From Daucus carota subsp. sativus (Eukaryota; Streptophyta; Magnoliopsida; Apiales; Apiaceae), in the NCBI RefSeq assembly GCF_001625215.2, contig NC_030381.2, forward strand, positions 35,710,689 to 35,774,688: a DNA stretch of 64,000 bases, given 5' to 3'. Below, piece by piece: positions 37,417-47,935 of this stretch. Within the stretch, counting starts at the first letter, position 1, and the number at the start of each line of letters is the position of its first letter. The position numbers and the translations under genes are program-made. The notes beneath the pieces are model-generated. The model was not told where the DNA came from. It ran no database searches and saw only the letters and a program-made list of their open reading frames with translations.

Positions 37417-39385
37417 ATGTTATTCTCAGTGCTCATCTTCATTTTCTTCAGTTTCAACCTCAACACTGAACTACTTGAAGCAAAAGGACCGAGCCTTTCT
37501 TATGGATTCTATAAAGACTCATGCCCACAAGTGGAGAACATTATTAGAGCTGCTCTTAGCTCCATTCATCTCATGGATCCTACTTCAGCTCCCTCTTTGT
37601 TGCGCCTCCTTTTTCATGATTGCCAAGTTCAGGTCTCATCCATCTCGAACCTCAGTTTTCATTTCCGACGGATAAGTCTTTACTACTAGGCTGTCCCGTG
37701 AGTTAAAAGGTCATTTTGCATTTTTAAAGAGGTCTCATTTTTGTTGAATATTTTTTTTTATTCACAGGGTTGTGATGCATCCATCCTTCTTGATTCAACC
37801 AACGGCGGCACTCCAGAGATTATCTCAAGTAAAAATTTCGGAGTACGAAAGCTGGAGCATATAAATTACATAAAATCAATGGTAGAAGCAGCATGCCCTT
37901 TGAAAGTATCATGTGCTGATATTTTAGTATTGGCTGCGAGAGAAGCCGTGGCATTGTCATTAGGCCCTCGTATACCGGTTCCTTTGGGGCGGCGTGATTC
38001 AGCCGTCGCCCCAAGCAGTAAAGCCGCGGACACATTATTACCACCGGTGAGTATAAATGTCGATGGGATGCTGCAGTTGTTTGCTGGGAAAGGGATGACA
38101 GTTGAAGAAGCAGTTGCCATTATGGGTACGTTCGTACTGCACCTTTTATTTTTCTCTGAGGTGGCTTTTGGTAGTTTATATCCATGCATAACATTAAATC
38201 ACCACTGCGGGTTGCACGTGATTTTTACAAAGGAGTTCCAAATATATTCCTTGCAAAGAAATAGTAGTAAAACAGAATAATCTTATGTTCGGATTTTCTA
38301 GCGTATGTTCGTGCAATCACTTTTTAGTTAAGCGGTGAATATCTATTGGCTCTAAATCTCATATAAGTAAAAAGTAGAGTTATTAAGATGTGTGGACACA
38401 CACCAGGAAAAAAACCTTTTTATGTTTACTGAATTTAGGATCTCCAAGTACATCTTCAAACTGTACTAAATTAACTTACAGTTTTACCAATAGTATTTTG
38501 TACGAGAGGGACTCTAGCTTTTAAGCTTATCAACACATTTTAGATTTATTAGAAAAACTTTTACAGATGAGGGACAAGTTTTACAGTTAATCAGTTTGAG
38601 GTGTCATTGCTCTTTAAAGCAACAGGTGCAGATTTTATTATTGTTGGTAGTAGTATTTATGATAAGTTGATTCAAGAGTTCAAGTACTATTGTTGTCTCT
38701 GATCGATTTCCTGACTTTATCTGGCAAATGAATAGCAAACTGACAAGTTGTGTATAATGTGGAAAGAACTGTGTATACATTGAATATCCTTTTAACAGTA
38801 TACCAACTTATTATCCCCGATTGCTGGATACCATCCCTTCTTATAATATAATTAACGGATTTTCTAGTCTGTGGTCATGAGCATACACTAACAACCACTT
38901 TTTAGTTTGAGTTCTGATGAAATTTACAGGGACTTGGTAAATTGTCTCTGTCGATGATTTGTGTGCATACATGTGACGTCGTACAAAATGCAGGTGCTCA
39001 TTCATTAGGTGTCACGCATTGTGTGAACATCTTGGATCGTCTAGCCAGAGTGGACAAAAACATGTCCCCAGGTTTTGAAGTGTCGCTGAGATTAAGCTGC
39101 CCATTCGGCTCTTTAACTCCGAATACTAGCTTCGTACTAAACGATCCCACTACACTTATGTTTGATAACCACTACTATTGGAGCACACTGAGAGGGCGTG
39201 GGGTGCTCAAAATTGACGCTGATTTAGCGACTGACCCCAGAACGTTGCCGTTTGTGCAGCGTTTTGCAGCGAATGAAGGGGAGTTCTTCAGGGCATTTTC
39301 TTCGGCATTTGTGAAGCTCTCTTCTTATGGTGTGTTGACAGGGAAACAAGGCATGATTAGAAGGAGTTGTAACAGAATAAGGTAA
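37417..39385 (+). CDS. Class III secretory peroxidase (peroxidase 29-like)
   Basis: Heme peroxidase of the plant secretory class, acting in the apoplast or cell wall with H2O2 on phenolics. Exons are 37417-37632, 37768-38125 and 38994-39385; 966 nt, 321 aa. A hydrophobic signal peptide covers roughly 1-23. The distal site is LLRLLFHDCQVQGCDAS (R63, H67). The segment VPLGRRDS is present. The proximal heme ligand is in MGAHSLGVTHC (H194), with the last intron splitting the codon just before it. Conserved cysteines are visible (SCPQ, HDCQ, GCDA, KVSCADIL, HCVN, LSCP, RSCN). The CQVQGCDAS stretch and overall pattern recall Arabidopsis peroxidase 29. It ends IRRSCNRIR, with no vacuolar extension. 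The gene looks intact and active. Confidence 0.95.
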
Positions 39386-40524
39386 ATGATAGGAGGGATT
39401 GAAGTATTTTGTCATACTGTACATGCTCAAATACAATAATTTGGTCGGCATCATATGAATTTATTGTGCAATGTACGATCCATGTTGGCTTCGGATATTA
39501 ATGATCAACTAAAAATTTGAACACACTTGTTCAGTGAATTTGAGGGGACCATGCTATGCTAATCCAACGACGAATACCTATTAAGCTCGTATGATTGCAC
39601 TCGAAATTATGACCAATTTTCATCGTAATCAGTTTCTGACGGTGGTTGCAACTTCTGTTTTTTGTTGTAGTGGTACGAGAGACTTGCTAAGTTGAGTCAT
39701 TGCTTCATTGATGCCAAATATTTTTCGCTCTCAACCAGTTGCTTGATTGGTACCCAGTTCAATTGAGGCCATCATATTATTCATTGGCATTTCGCTATGA
39801 ATCTCACGAAGCTCCCGTGCAATATTACTATATTAGTGACCGACTAATATAGAGCTAGCATATTATGTTATTACCATACCATAGTTCATGCCAATCTTGT
39901 TCTTTAGCTTTTGATCTTAGCTGAAATTTTCTGTACAGTTCGAATACCTGTTCAGGACTAAGCAAGTGGGACAAAGAATGTGTTAGCTTGTGATGATTTT
40001 ATAGCTAAATTTAATCGGCTTAATTTTGCATCAGACGCGCGATAGTTGTGTGCACGTACAGTTTAAGCTTCTCAAAGAGTGTTGCGTTGTAATAGAAGAA
40101 ATGTCGATAATAAACAAATTCGGCGATCTCTGGCGGCAACTAGGGTGTACGTACAACAGCCTATCCGAGCAGGAGCAGAACACTTCGGTTAAATTGTTCG
40201 GGCTCAAGATTGAGTTAATAACCCAGTCATGATTAGTTGAACGAAAACTAGAATCGATTTCACTGCGCAACACTAAAAATTTGAATTTGATAAGTTCAAT
40301 GTATAAATTAAGAGAGAGGGTGTTTGTCTGAACTTAAACCCAGATTTTAAGCAATCTTTAGCTTTACGCTAAAAAATGTATGTTTGTGTAATAAATAAGC
40401 CAGCTTAAAGGCGAAATAAGCCGGATGTAAGTTTGAATCACAATAATAATGTTAAATTGAAACCCGCACAACATCACACACGATTCGTAAAAAATATAAT
40501 CCATAATCGTATCACAAAAATTAA
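39386..40524. other. Intergenic DNA between the peroxidase gene and the Mutator-like element
   Basis: The peroxidase 3' UTR probably fills the first few hundred bases. A GGGTGTTTGTCTGAACTTAAA segment at about 40318 resembles the tip of a small plant repeat, but no partner end was found. No gene was recognised. Confidence 0.4.
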
Positions 40525-40532
40525 AATTTATA

Positions 40533-41752
40533 GGGAACTGATAAATAAGCTCCTTGGTTTACTATTTAAGCTCCAAACCTGACTTTTCTAATAATAAATT
40601 ACATACTTGTCCCTGTTTCTAAAATACAATTCTAGAGTATACGGATGATTTAATATCAAACAAACAGGCTTACCTAATTTCTTTACATAAACCCTTCATC
40701 TCCCCTCTGGCTTCCAACTCGTTTCCATCGCAAGTGTAAAGCATGCATACAGAAATTGAAGATGAAGTTTTAGCAGATCTCAATGATATGATCGAACTCG
40801 TTCGGACAAAAAATGTGGAAGAGCTCTACAAAGCATGCGATTTAGGACATGTCAATCAGGTTATTCAGAGAGGTAATTTTCATGACTAAACTTTCATTCA
40901 TGAATTTTAGTTACCATGTTGATATCTATTGCAGAAAGAATCTTTAGTCGCTTCCATTATACATATTATTAATTTAGTGATTTTCATTTGTATATAGATG
41001 ATTCTGTAATCGATAATCGAAGTCCAGAAGAATCGGATATACTATTATCTATTACAACAAAAGATTTTTTGAATCGTGAAGAGCTTCTCAACAATGTTCG
41101 TGAAATTGTTTTAAAAAAAGTTTCGTTACAAAAATTAAAAAATCGAAGACAAATTGTTATGTTGTAATTTGTTGTGACAGAGGTGGTAAATATCATGCAA
41201 CCAAACCACCTGAAGAGAAAAAAAAGAAAAGTGACTGGATCAAGATTATTTGATTGTCCATTTGAAGTTTGGGGAAAAAGAAAAAAAGATGGGGTATGGA
41301 AGTTGGATATAAAAAATTTGTCTCATAATCACGAACCTTCGACAGATATGTCTGGCCATCCCTTTTGTCGTCGTTTTAGTAAAGACGAGGTTGAAAGAAT
41401 TCAAGTGATGACAAGAGCAGGTATTCCACCACGCCAAATACTTACATCACTCAGGCAAAGTAATTCAAGTCTTGAGGCAATTTCCAAGACTTTGTATAAT
41501 GTTCGTGCAAAAATAAAGAAAGAAAGCTTGGATAGGCGTTCTAATATTATTTTTTTTAATTTTATTTTTTGTTAACAAGTGATTTTGTTTCATTCTAGAT
41601 GTTCAGTTAAACTATATTTGTACATATATTATTTATGTATATTGAATAATGGAAAAATGAATCAAGAAATTTGGACAAATATGTAATTTATTATTAGAAA
41701 AATCAAATTTGGAGTTTAAATAGTAATCTGAGGAGATTATTTATCAATTCTC
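40533..41752 (+). mobile_element. Mutator-like element (MULE), 1220 bp, long TIRs
   Basis: Long terminal inverted repeats of roughly 80-90 bp: left 40533-~40620, right ~41665-41752. Shared segments read on matching strands include TACTATTTAA, CTCCAAA and TTTTCTAATAATAAATTACA. AATTTATA flanks both ends exactly (40525-40532 and 41753-41760), an 8-bp target duplication. Inside is a decayed FAR1-type DNA-binding domain and no MULE transposase core. It is therefore non-autonomous and probably an internal-deletion derivative. Confidence 0.85.
40743..41575 (+). pseudogene. FAR1/MULE transposase N-terminal DNA-binding domain, broken
   Basis: Remnant of the N-terminal part of a FAR1/FHY3-related Mutator transposase. 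The first exon is 40743-40872 (MHTEIEDEVLADLND...); an intron with GTAATT and TATATAG signals leads to 40998. The second part shows FLNREELLNNVRE, then CDRGGKYHAT in a shifted frame, then SRLFDCPFEVWGKRKKDG, LSHNHEPSTDMSGHPFCRRF and IPPRQILTSLRQ back in the first frame. C...C...HNH fits the WRKY-GCM1 zinc-binding fold of this family. A TAA near 41165 and two frame changes (about 41165-41173 and the A-rich run at ~41216-41230) break it. The catalytic transposase domain that normally follows is absent; the reading frame ends in AT-rich sequence at 41575. Confidence 0.8.
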
Positions 41753-41760
41753 AATTTATA

Positions 41761-42564
41761 TTTTATAATACAATGCGATACAGCGCGACTTTATGATCCG
41801 TGAATATATTTTGATCACTAGAAAAAGGGTGTGTATTTGCATTCTGCACACGCTAATATTTTTTATACTTATTCTTGTTTATTGAATATAAATCATTCTG
41901 TCAAATCATTCTGTGTATCTTGTTTATTGAATATAAATCATTCTGTCAAATCATACGTGTGGCCAATCCTTTCTCTGCTATTTAATATAAATATAAAGAT
42001 GACAATGAATTTTTTGTGTGAGTAATGTTATGTATAACAAAATTTTTATCAAATGATGTGGCATACAAATGGAAAATACAACCAATCAAATTTTCACCCC
42101 TCATATGGGAAAAGAATTTTAGAAAATGTTTCAGTGTACCTAGCATTTTCTTTTTGTTTATTCTGAAATGACAAAATATAGTTTAATTTATAAATTTAAT
42201 GTGAACATTTTGTCTGTTTATATATATGTGTGTGTATGATGTCTAAGACAAAAAAGAAAGAAATGTATATTCGGTCATCATTTTACATGTGTCCAATTAA
42301 TTCAATTTAGATTATTGTTATATTTATTTTTGCTTTATGCCGTAATAAACGCAAATACAAATTTTTACAAAATCTTGATCCCTCCTCTCTTTGAAAAAAG
42401 AAAAAGAATGCAAAAAATTCCATGAAATAGTATTTTGTCCAGCTGTGTCCCGCTTGGCCCAGAATCAAAAAATTAAACAAATTCCATATCAAGAACCAAG
42501 GCCAAAAATCTATATATTCAGTGGTAGCCATCCAGCAGCACATCAAACCAACACAAAACAAACT
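41761..42564 (+). promoter_or_regulatory. Upstream region of the PMEI-domain gene
   Basis: Non-coding, AT-rich. A direct duplication of TTGAATATAAATCATTCTGTCAAATCAT-like sequence occurs at about 41881-41908 and 41927-41954. The last ~150 bp before the ATG at 42565 include TCTATATATTCAGTG, a possible TATA region about 55 bp upstream of the start codon. Confidence 0.4.
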
Positions 42565-43125
42565 ATGGCTTGTTCAAAAATTATCTGCATTTTTCTAGTG
42601 CTCTGTCTCATAAACCTCCCAGTAAACCACTCTCAAGTTGGAGCTCCCCCTGATGATTACATCACATATATATGTCTCCAAACAATCGATCCTTCCCTCT
42701 GTGTCTCCGTGCTCTACAATCTCCCCAACACCACCCATGCTGATCTACCCCGTCTCGCGGAACTAATGATCCAGCAGCCCTTCCTCAAAGGCCTTGGAGT
42801 TTTACAAGATATCGGGACTTGTATCGTTACCAAAGTGAACGATACCGTCCTTTCGAGCTACTGCAATCTCTGCTTTGGTGATTTCGAAAGTGCATTGTTC
42901 CGGGGCCTGAGACCTGCCACTGCACAAATTAAATTTCGTCGAAATTTTTACAGCATTAAGCCGCTTGTGAAAATTGCGACGGACAGTATCACGCATTGTC
43001 TCAGGTCGTTTACAGAAGGAACGAATGTGAGTGATTATAGAAATCCAACGTTTGGTGAACGGGCTTATATTGTTCGTGACATGACGCTGATTGCTGGGAA
43101 TATGCTTTCGCTGCTGCAGGGGTGA
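42565..43125 (+). CDS. Plant invertase/pectin methylesterase inhibitor-domain protein
   Basis: Small secreted protein of 186 aa, single exon. Its PMEI fold is a four-helix bundle that in characterised relatives caps pectin methylesterase or invertase in the cell wall. MACSKIICIFLVLCLINLP is a signal peptide, cleaved near residue 23. Cysteines at YICLQTIDPSLC form the N-terminal hairpin pair expected of the family. Further cysteines at DIGTC, SSYCNLC and THCL fit the second disulfide, with extras. The length and intronless structure are typical. The first ATG after the probable TATA region was chosen; the longer in-frame reading to 42391 lacks a signal peptide. Whether it targets PME or invertase cannot be told. 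A pectinesterase gene lies 11 kb away, but no link is shown. Confidence 0.85.
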   Translation: MACSKIICIFLVLCLINLPVNHSQVGAPPDDYITYICLQTIDPSLCVSVLYNLPNTTHADLPRLAELMIQQPFLKGLGVLQDIGTCIVTKVNDTVLSSYCNLCFGDFESALFRGLRPATAQIKFRRNFYSIKPLVKIATDSITHCLRSFTEGTNVSDYRNPTFGERAYIVRDMTLIAGNMLSLLQG

Positions 43126-43521
43126 TCGATGTTTTTGCTTCTTTTTATACGCATTTAAGTTCTGTTTTGTAATCATTTTTTATGATTCAAGAATATTTTT
43201 ATCGACGATTGATTATTGTGGGAGATTTTTGCTATGTACTAGATGTTTTTAACAAGGTTGGTTGCTTGTCAAAAGAATGGAACTTTTAGATTTGTCTTTC
43301 TTCTGAGAAAAGGTTGTTATTTGTTTTGAAATTTACCATCGATAAAAATGTTTTTCCTCCTAAAATCGAGATCGTTTTTATTTCGATACGGAGAGGGGAA
43401 CAAGACTGGTTTGAATGGCCAAAATTCTTGCTTCAGCTAACAATTTTGATTGATGGTGAAGAGGCTACAAAGAGGAAACCCAATTTTCTTTTAAAATTGA
43501 GTACATACATAAGTTATGTAA
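43126..43521. other. 3' flank of the PMEI-domain gene
   Basis: The first ~200 bp are probably 3' UTR. Nothing else was recognised up to the MITE. Confidence 0.45.
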
Positions 43522-43916
43522 GAGCATCTCCAACGGCGTTGGCTATAATCGTTGGCTAAATTTGACCTGTAAGACATTATGTAAAATTTGCTGAACCTAT
43601 AAGACATTTTGCTTCAATGGTACTGGCTATATTGGTTGGCTATAATTTAAAAATAGTATGTTATTAATATTTTAAATTGTTAAAATAGAATATATCAGTT
43701 CAATATGGTAATAAATGATGTACAATCTTCCTACAGATTTTCTTACAGACCTGTAGAGGTTCGACAAATTTAGCCATCCACAGGAGGTTGGCTAAATTTA
43801 TAGACAACAGGTGAGCATGGTTGGAGTTGAGTTTTTGGAGCTGTTGGCTAAATTTTTTTATTTTAAGTAAGCCAACTCACCTTTTAGCCAAGGGTTTTAG
43901 ATGGTTGGAGATGCTC
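43522..43916. mobile_element. Tourist-like MITE (PIF/Harbinger type), 395 bp
   Basis: The element starts GAGCATCTCCAACGGCGTTG and ends TAGATGGTTGGAGATGCTC. TAA lies directly on both sides (43519-43521 and 43917-43919). The interior repeats GTTGGCTA and TTTAGCCA motifs in both orientations. The tip is the same as in the element at 24154-24498, but the interior differs. Confidence 0.88.
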
Positions 43917-45520
43917 TAAGAAGCCAAAAATTAGATCGTCTTTATGTGTAAAAACTCCATACGTCTTTATACAATTCAAAAAAAAATATATAATAGAATT
44001 TGAATACCATTTATGTATTTTATGAAATCTTGATCGAATAACACAAGATTTTATTGTATAAATTAAGATCTTGATAATATCTCAAGATTTTATAATTTTT
44101 GAAAATCCTAGTTGAATACACTCAGTTTTTGATATGTTAATCAAAATCTAATATTCTCGAAAATGTAGAATCCAAGAAAATCTTTGCAATCCAGATTGAA
44201 TATGCACTCCTAAATTGAGTAGATGAATGCTTAGCTATGAACCGGTTCAACAACATAAAAAATGGCCAACAAATGAAAATGACCAATAAATGGCAACAAA
44301 ATTACACTGAATTTATAGGGAATTTGAATTTGAATATACCAGAATACCCTGTAATAATATTCACAAAAGTACCGGAACACATATATTTTTACACTGAGCG
44401 ACTCAAATAGTCTAACAAAGTGCTCGTCTAGTGTTACCGTCCAACACAATGATCAGATATTTTGTTTCGTTGCACCGCTAAATAGGTGGTTCTGAAGATG
44501 ACTTGAAGCCACAAAGAATGAATCTTGAAAATGAACATCTCTAGAACACATGGTGACTTCCAATCTGTTAATCCACAACTGTAGCATCGCAAGTGGTTCT
44601 TGTTCAATCATCAAATGTCACGCTACCTTACTCCAAAAATCAAAACAAAGAATTCATCCATTGCATTTAAGAAATAGATATACGCGCAATGACACTGAAC
44701 TTAACGAAATATAAGTAATGTGGGACTATGAAGCAATGACCCCTGTGCATGGACAACAAAACGCCCCAAAACCCGACTCGTTACCTTGAAAAACAGTTGG
44801 ACACGTGACAACCTCTCCCAAAATCATGTCATCTTAACCACAATACACCAGGCTCAATAACTTAATCTCATTATCAACCAATCTAGACTAGCCAGTTGGA
44901 TGAAGGATAACGCACATCGACAAAAAAGGGATGGAAAGAAAAACAAGAACTTCAAAAAGGAATAGAACCATGATCGCTACGAACACTAGTTAAAATCCCT
45001 ATGTCTATTATCTAATTATCTCGTAATCCTGGTTGAATAATCGATAACACTGCGGTTAAGAAGGGTTTAGCAGAAAAGATACAAAATGATATACAGTTAA
45101 CAGTTGGCGGTGGACACAAATACACAACACACCTGATTTACAGGTCATTTTTGTCAGTGTGAGAGTGTGAGTCTGGTGTTTGTTATTAGGGAGCCTCTCC
45201 AGGTATAATTGAGAAAAATATTCTAGACAGTCAAGTTTTCGATATCTAAAGTTGCTTGACATAGTCACAACTCACAATATGTACAATAGGCAAAATAGAA
45301 GCTAACAGATGGATAAATGTAAAGTAGCAAAAAAACCATCGTGATACAAGCCAGGAATCTGCATATTGCATATTTTGGATGAAAATGAAGCAAGGAATTA
45401 TGCTTTTTGTTAGGCAATAAACAGCACGCAATGGATCTTCAGATGTTTAATTTGGAGCTGGAAATTAGTATTTATACACACCCTCCCTCCCAGTCTATTT
45501 GTGCAACAAAAACCGAAGGC
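43917..45520. other. Intergenic, including the putative DC1 promoter
   Basis: No coding pattern was recognised from 43.9 to 45.4 kb. At about 45470 a TATTTATACACACCC stretch could be the TATA box for the DC1 gene, ~50 bp before its chosen ATG. Confidence 0.4.
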
Positions 45521-47678
45521 ATGAAACACTTTAGCCATACGCATCCGCTAATCCTATCCAAATACAACCATTCTCCCCCAAATGCTGTCTGCTCTGCCTG
45601 CCGTGATCCAATTTCATCAAACACAGATTTCTATCAGTGTATTCATCAATCCATCGATTCTCCTTGTACTCGTTTTCTTCTCCACAAGGCATGTGCAGAC
45701 TTACCTATGGTCATCCAGCACCCTCTTTACGAAGAAGGCGTGCTAATGCTTTATGCAGATGATGAAGAGTTTTTTTGTCGGACTTGTCAACAATATGTTG
45801 CAAGGTGGTTTTATGTTCACCTTGAACAATTTGTTCACCTTGGACAATTTGTTCGCGTTTGCATCAAATGTGCATTTCTAGAGCGTCAACTTAATCATCC
45901 ATCACATAGTCACCCATTAACCTTGCTGCCTATGAAAGCAACATTGCATAGATGCACAGCTTGTGGCGTGCAAGGTATCATGGATTTTTCTTACTTGTGT
46001 AAAACTTGTTTTTTTTTGGATACACAAGGGTTGTGCGTCTGCACCACCTACTCTCATTCGCCAAGACCATGACCATGATCATCCGCTTCTTCTTGCATAT
46101 TGGTTTCCCGAAGAGTATGACAACAACGGAGTATTATGTTATTTGTGCTCTAAGGAGATTGTACGATGTTCCGCTATTGGATTTATTACTGTGCTGACTG
46201 CAGATATTTTGCACACGTCCACTGCGCTTTATCAGCAGAGTATGTTTGTTTCTCTTTTCTTGTTAAATTTTTAAGTCATAGCAGCTGGTTGCTTGATATA
46301 CTCTGGTTTAAATTGTTTAATCCAGATCTCGCAAAGATGGGAATGAAAATGACGATATGGGAGACGTGGAAGGATCTGATTTGGTGCATTTACCGATATG
46401 TGATGATGAACCCTACTTGTTCTACCAGTTGATCCAACAATTTGCAAACAAGTTTAGCATTTCAACAAACGAGGAATCACGAAAAGCCGATATAATCAGT
46501 GAGTGTCGCAGTGGCCATTCACTCATCCTGTTCGATAATTCTACCACTGAAAGTGTTGTCGAAACAAACATTTGCGACGGATGTGTCCAGCCTCTCTTGT
46601 CCCCGCCTCATCCTTTCTACGGATGCCTAGATTGTAACTTCTTTCTCCACACTCTCTGCGCTACAGAGTTACCAAGAGAGATTGAAAACCGGCTCACCAA
46701 ATTCACAAGATGTTATGAAACAAGTAAGCCATTTGATTTTTATGTATGCGGTGTGTGTGACAGGTTTTGCAACGGAGTAATGTATTATGACGAAACAAAT
46801 AAATATTGGGTTGATGTTTTGTGTGCTGCATTGCCCAGTAAGATTAAACATGATTGTCATAAGTGTTGAGTGGGTTCAACCCAAGTCCCACATCGGAAAG
46901 ATAAAGAAGATTTATCTTGGATATAAGCAGCCAAAGAACTCCATTAGTATGAGGCCTTTTGGGAGGAGCCCGAAAGCAAATCCGTGCGGACTTGGCCACG
47001 GCCCAGAGCGGACAATATCATACTAATGCGGAGTTCACGGGTGTTGCGCGGCCCAACAATAAGCACACGCTTCATCATCTGACTGTAATTCCGAGGTTCG
47101 AAAAATGTAGAGGGTGTTATGGTAATATTGATCATCACTCCTGGGCATGTAAAATATGTGATTACTATATTCATATAAAGTGTGCACTAAAAAAAGGAAC
47201 AATTAAGCACAGATGGGATGAGCATCACCTAAGTTTGGTGTATCCTCCAGTTAAAGGACATCCACAGGCCTTTAATTGCGAACTCTGCTCGGTGGATATC
47301 AACCCTAACTTTTGGTTTTACTATTGTGTCAATTGTGATACGTCATTTCATGCTCTTTGCGTTGATCAAGATGTGTATTCAAATATCAAGTACGGGGGAA
47401 TGGTGAAGGATGATAATCTCCATCAACACCTCATTCGACTCAACGGATGTAGACAAAAGTTCAAGTGCGCAGAATGTGGTGAAAATATAGCGGAGTCTTA
47501 TATTTGGGAGTGGAATGCACCTTGTTTTTTTAGTCGGAAGCCATTAATTCAATGTGCATCATGTGAATTCTTCGTGTGCATGGAATGTATTATTAGTCGT
47601 TATGGATCCTCGGAACCACGTGGGGAAACGGTTGAATATTCTGTAGATTATAATGAATTCTGTGAAATAACATTTTAG
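45521..47678 (+). pseudogene. DC1 (Cys/His-rich C1) domain protein gene, disrupted
   Basis: Plant DC1-domain protein with several C1-like zinc-binding units, a family mostly of unknown role in stress and signalling. Starts MKHFSHTHPLILS, typical of the family. Repeated CxxC and HxxCA motifs continue to the end (CSACRDPI, LHKACADLP, CTACGVQG, YYCADCRYFAHVHCAL, CRGCYGNI, CKICDYYIHIKCAL, YYCVNCDTSFHALC). An intron (~46240-46325) fits the frame. Three lesions break it. First, an extra T in a T9 run at 46009-46017 shifts the frame before WIHKGCA. Second, there is another frame change near 46170 before YWIYYCADC. Third, a 195-bp solo LTR at 46864-47058 brings a TGA three bases after its start. Removing the LTR and one target duplication rejoins the frame exactly. 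The gene is very probably non-functional in this allele. Confidence 0.88.
46864..47058. mobile_element. Solo LTR (TRIM-like), 195 bp, 5-bp TSD
   Basis: The element begins TGTTGAGTGGGTT and ends GCGGCCCAACA, the TG...CA ends of an LTR with a short inverted TGTTG/CAACA tip. ATAAG occurs on both sides (46859-46863 and 47059-47063), a 5-bp target duplication. Internal AAGTCCCACATCGG and GCGGACAATATCA segments resemble what I recall of short plant TRIM LTRs. No internal domain or second LTR is present, so it is a solo LTR. It lies in the coding sequence of the DC1 gene. Confidence 0.9.
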
Positions 47679-47680
47679 TT

Positions 47681-47935
47681 GGATGATAATCTCCATCAAC
47701 ACCCCATTCAACTCAACGGAAGCAAACAAAAGTTCAAGTGTGCAGAATGTGGTATAAATATGCGGGGGTTTTATAGTTGGGGTACACCTTTTTTTTTTTA
47801 ATCGAAAGCCATTAATTCAATGTGCATCATGTGAATTCCGCGTATGCATGAATTGTATTATTAGTCATTATGGGTCCTCCGATCCACGCGGGAAAATGGT
47901 TGAAGATTTTATAGTTTGTACACAATTTAGCTAGA
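47681..47935 (+). pseudogene. Tandem copy of the DC1 gene's 3' coding end
   Basis: Near-duplicate of 47409-47660: GATGATAATCTCCATCAACA, CAAAAGTTCAAGTG, CAGAATGTGGT and CCATTAATTCAATGTGCATC recur in order. The copy has a shortened middle (TAGTTGGGGTACACC) and a T-run change that shifts the frame. It lies directly behind the stop of the DC1 pseudogene and is not an independent gene. Confidence 0.85.

Noticed and set aside
41831..42025. Short open frame with an internal repeated segment
   Set aside because: The repeat comes from a small DNA duplication; there is no splice or family support.
29465..43125. Possible cell-wall gene cluster (pectinesterase, peroxidase, PMEI)
   Set aside because: The three genes come from different large families, lie on different strands with many repeats between them, and show no shared regulatory sequence. 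Coincidence is the simpler reading.
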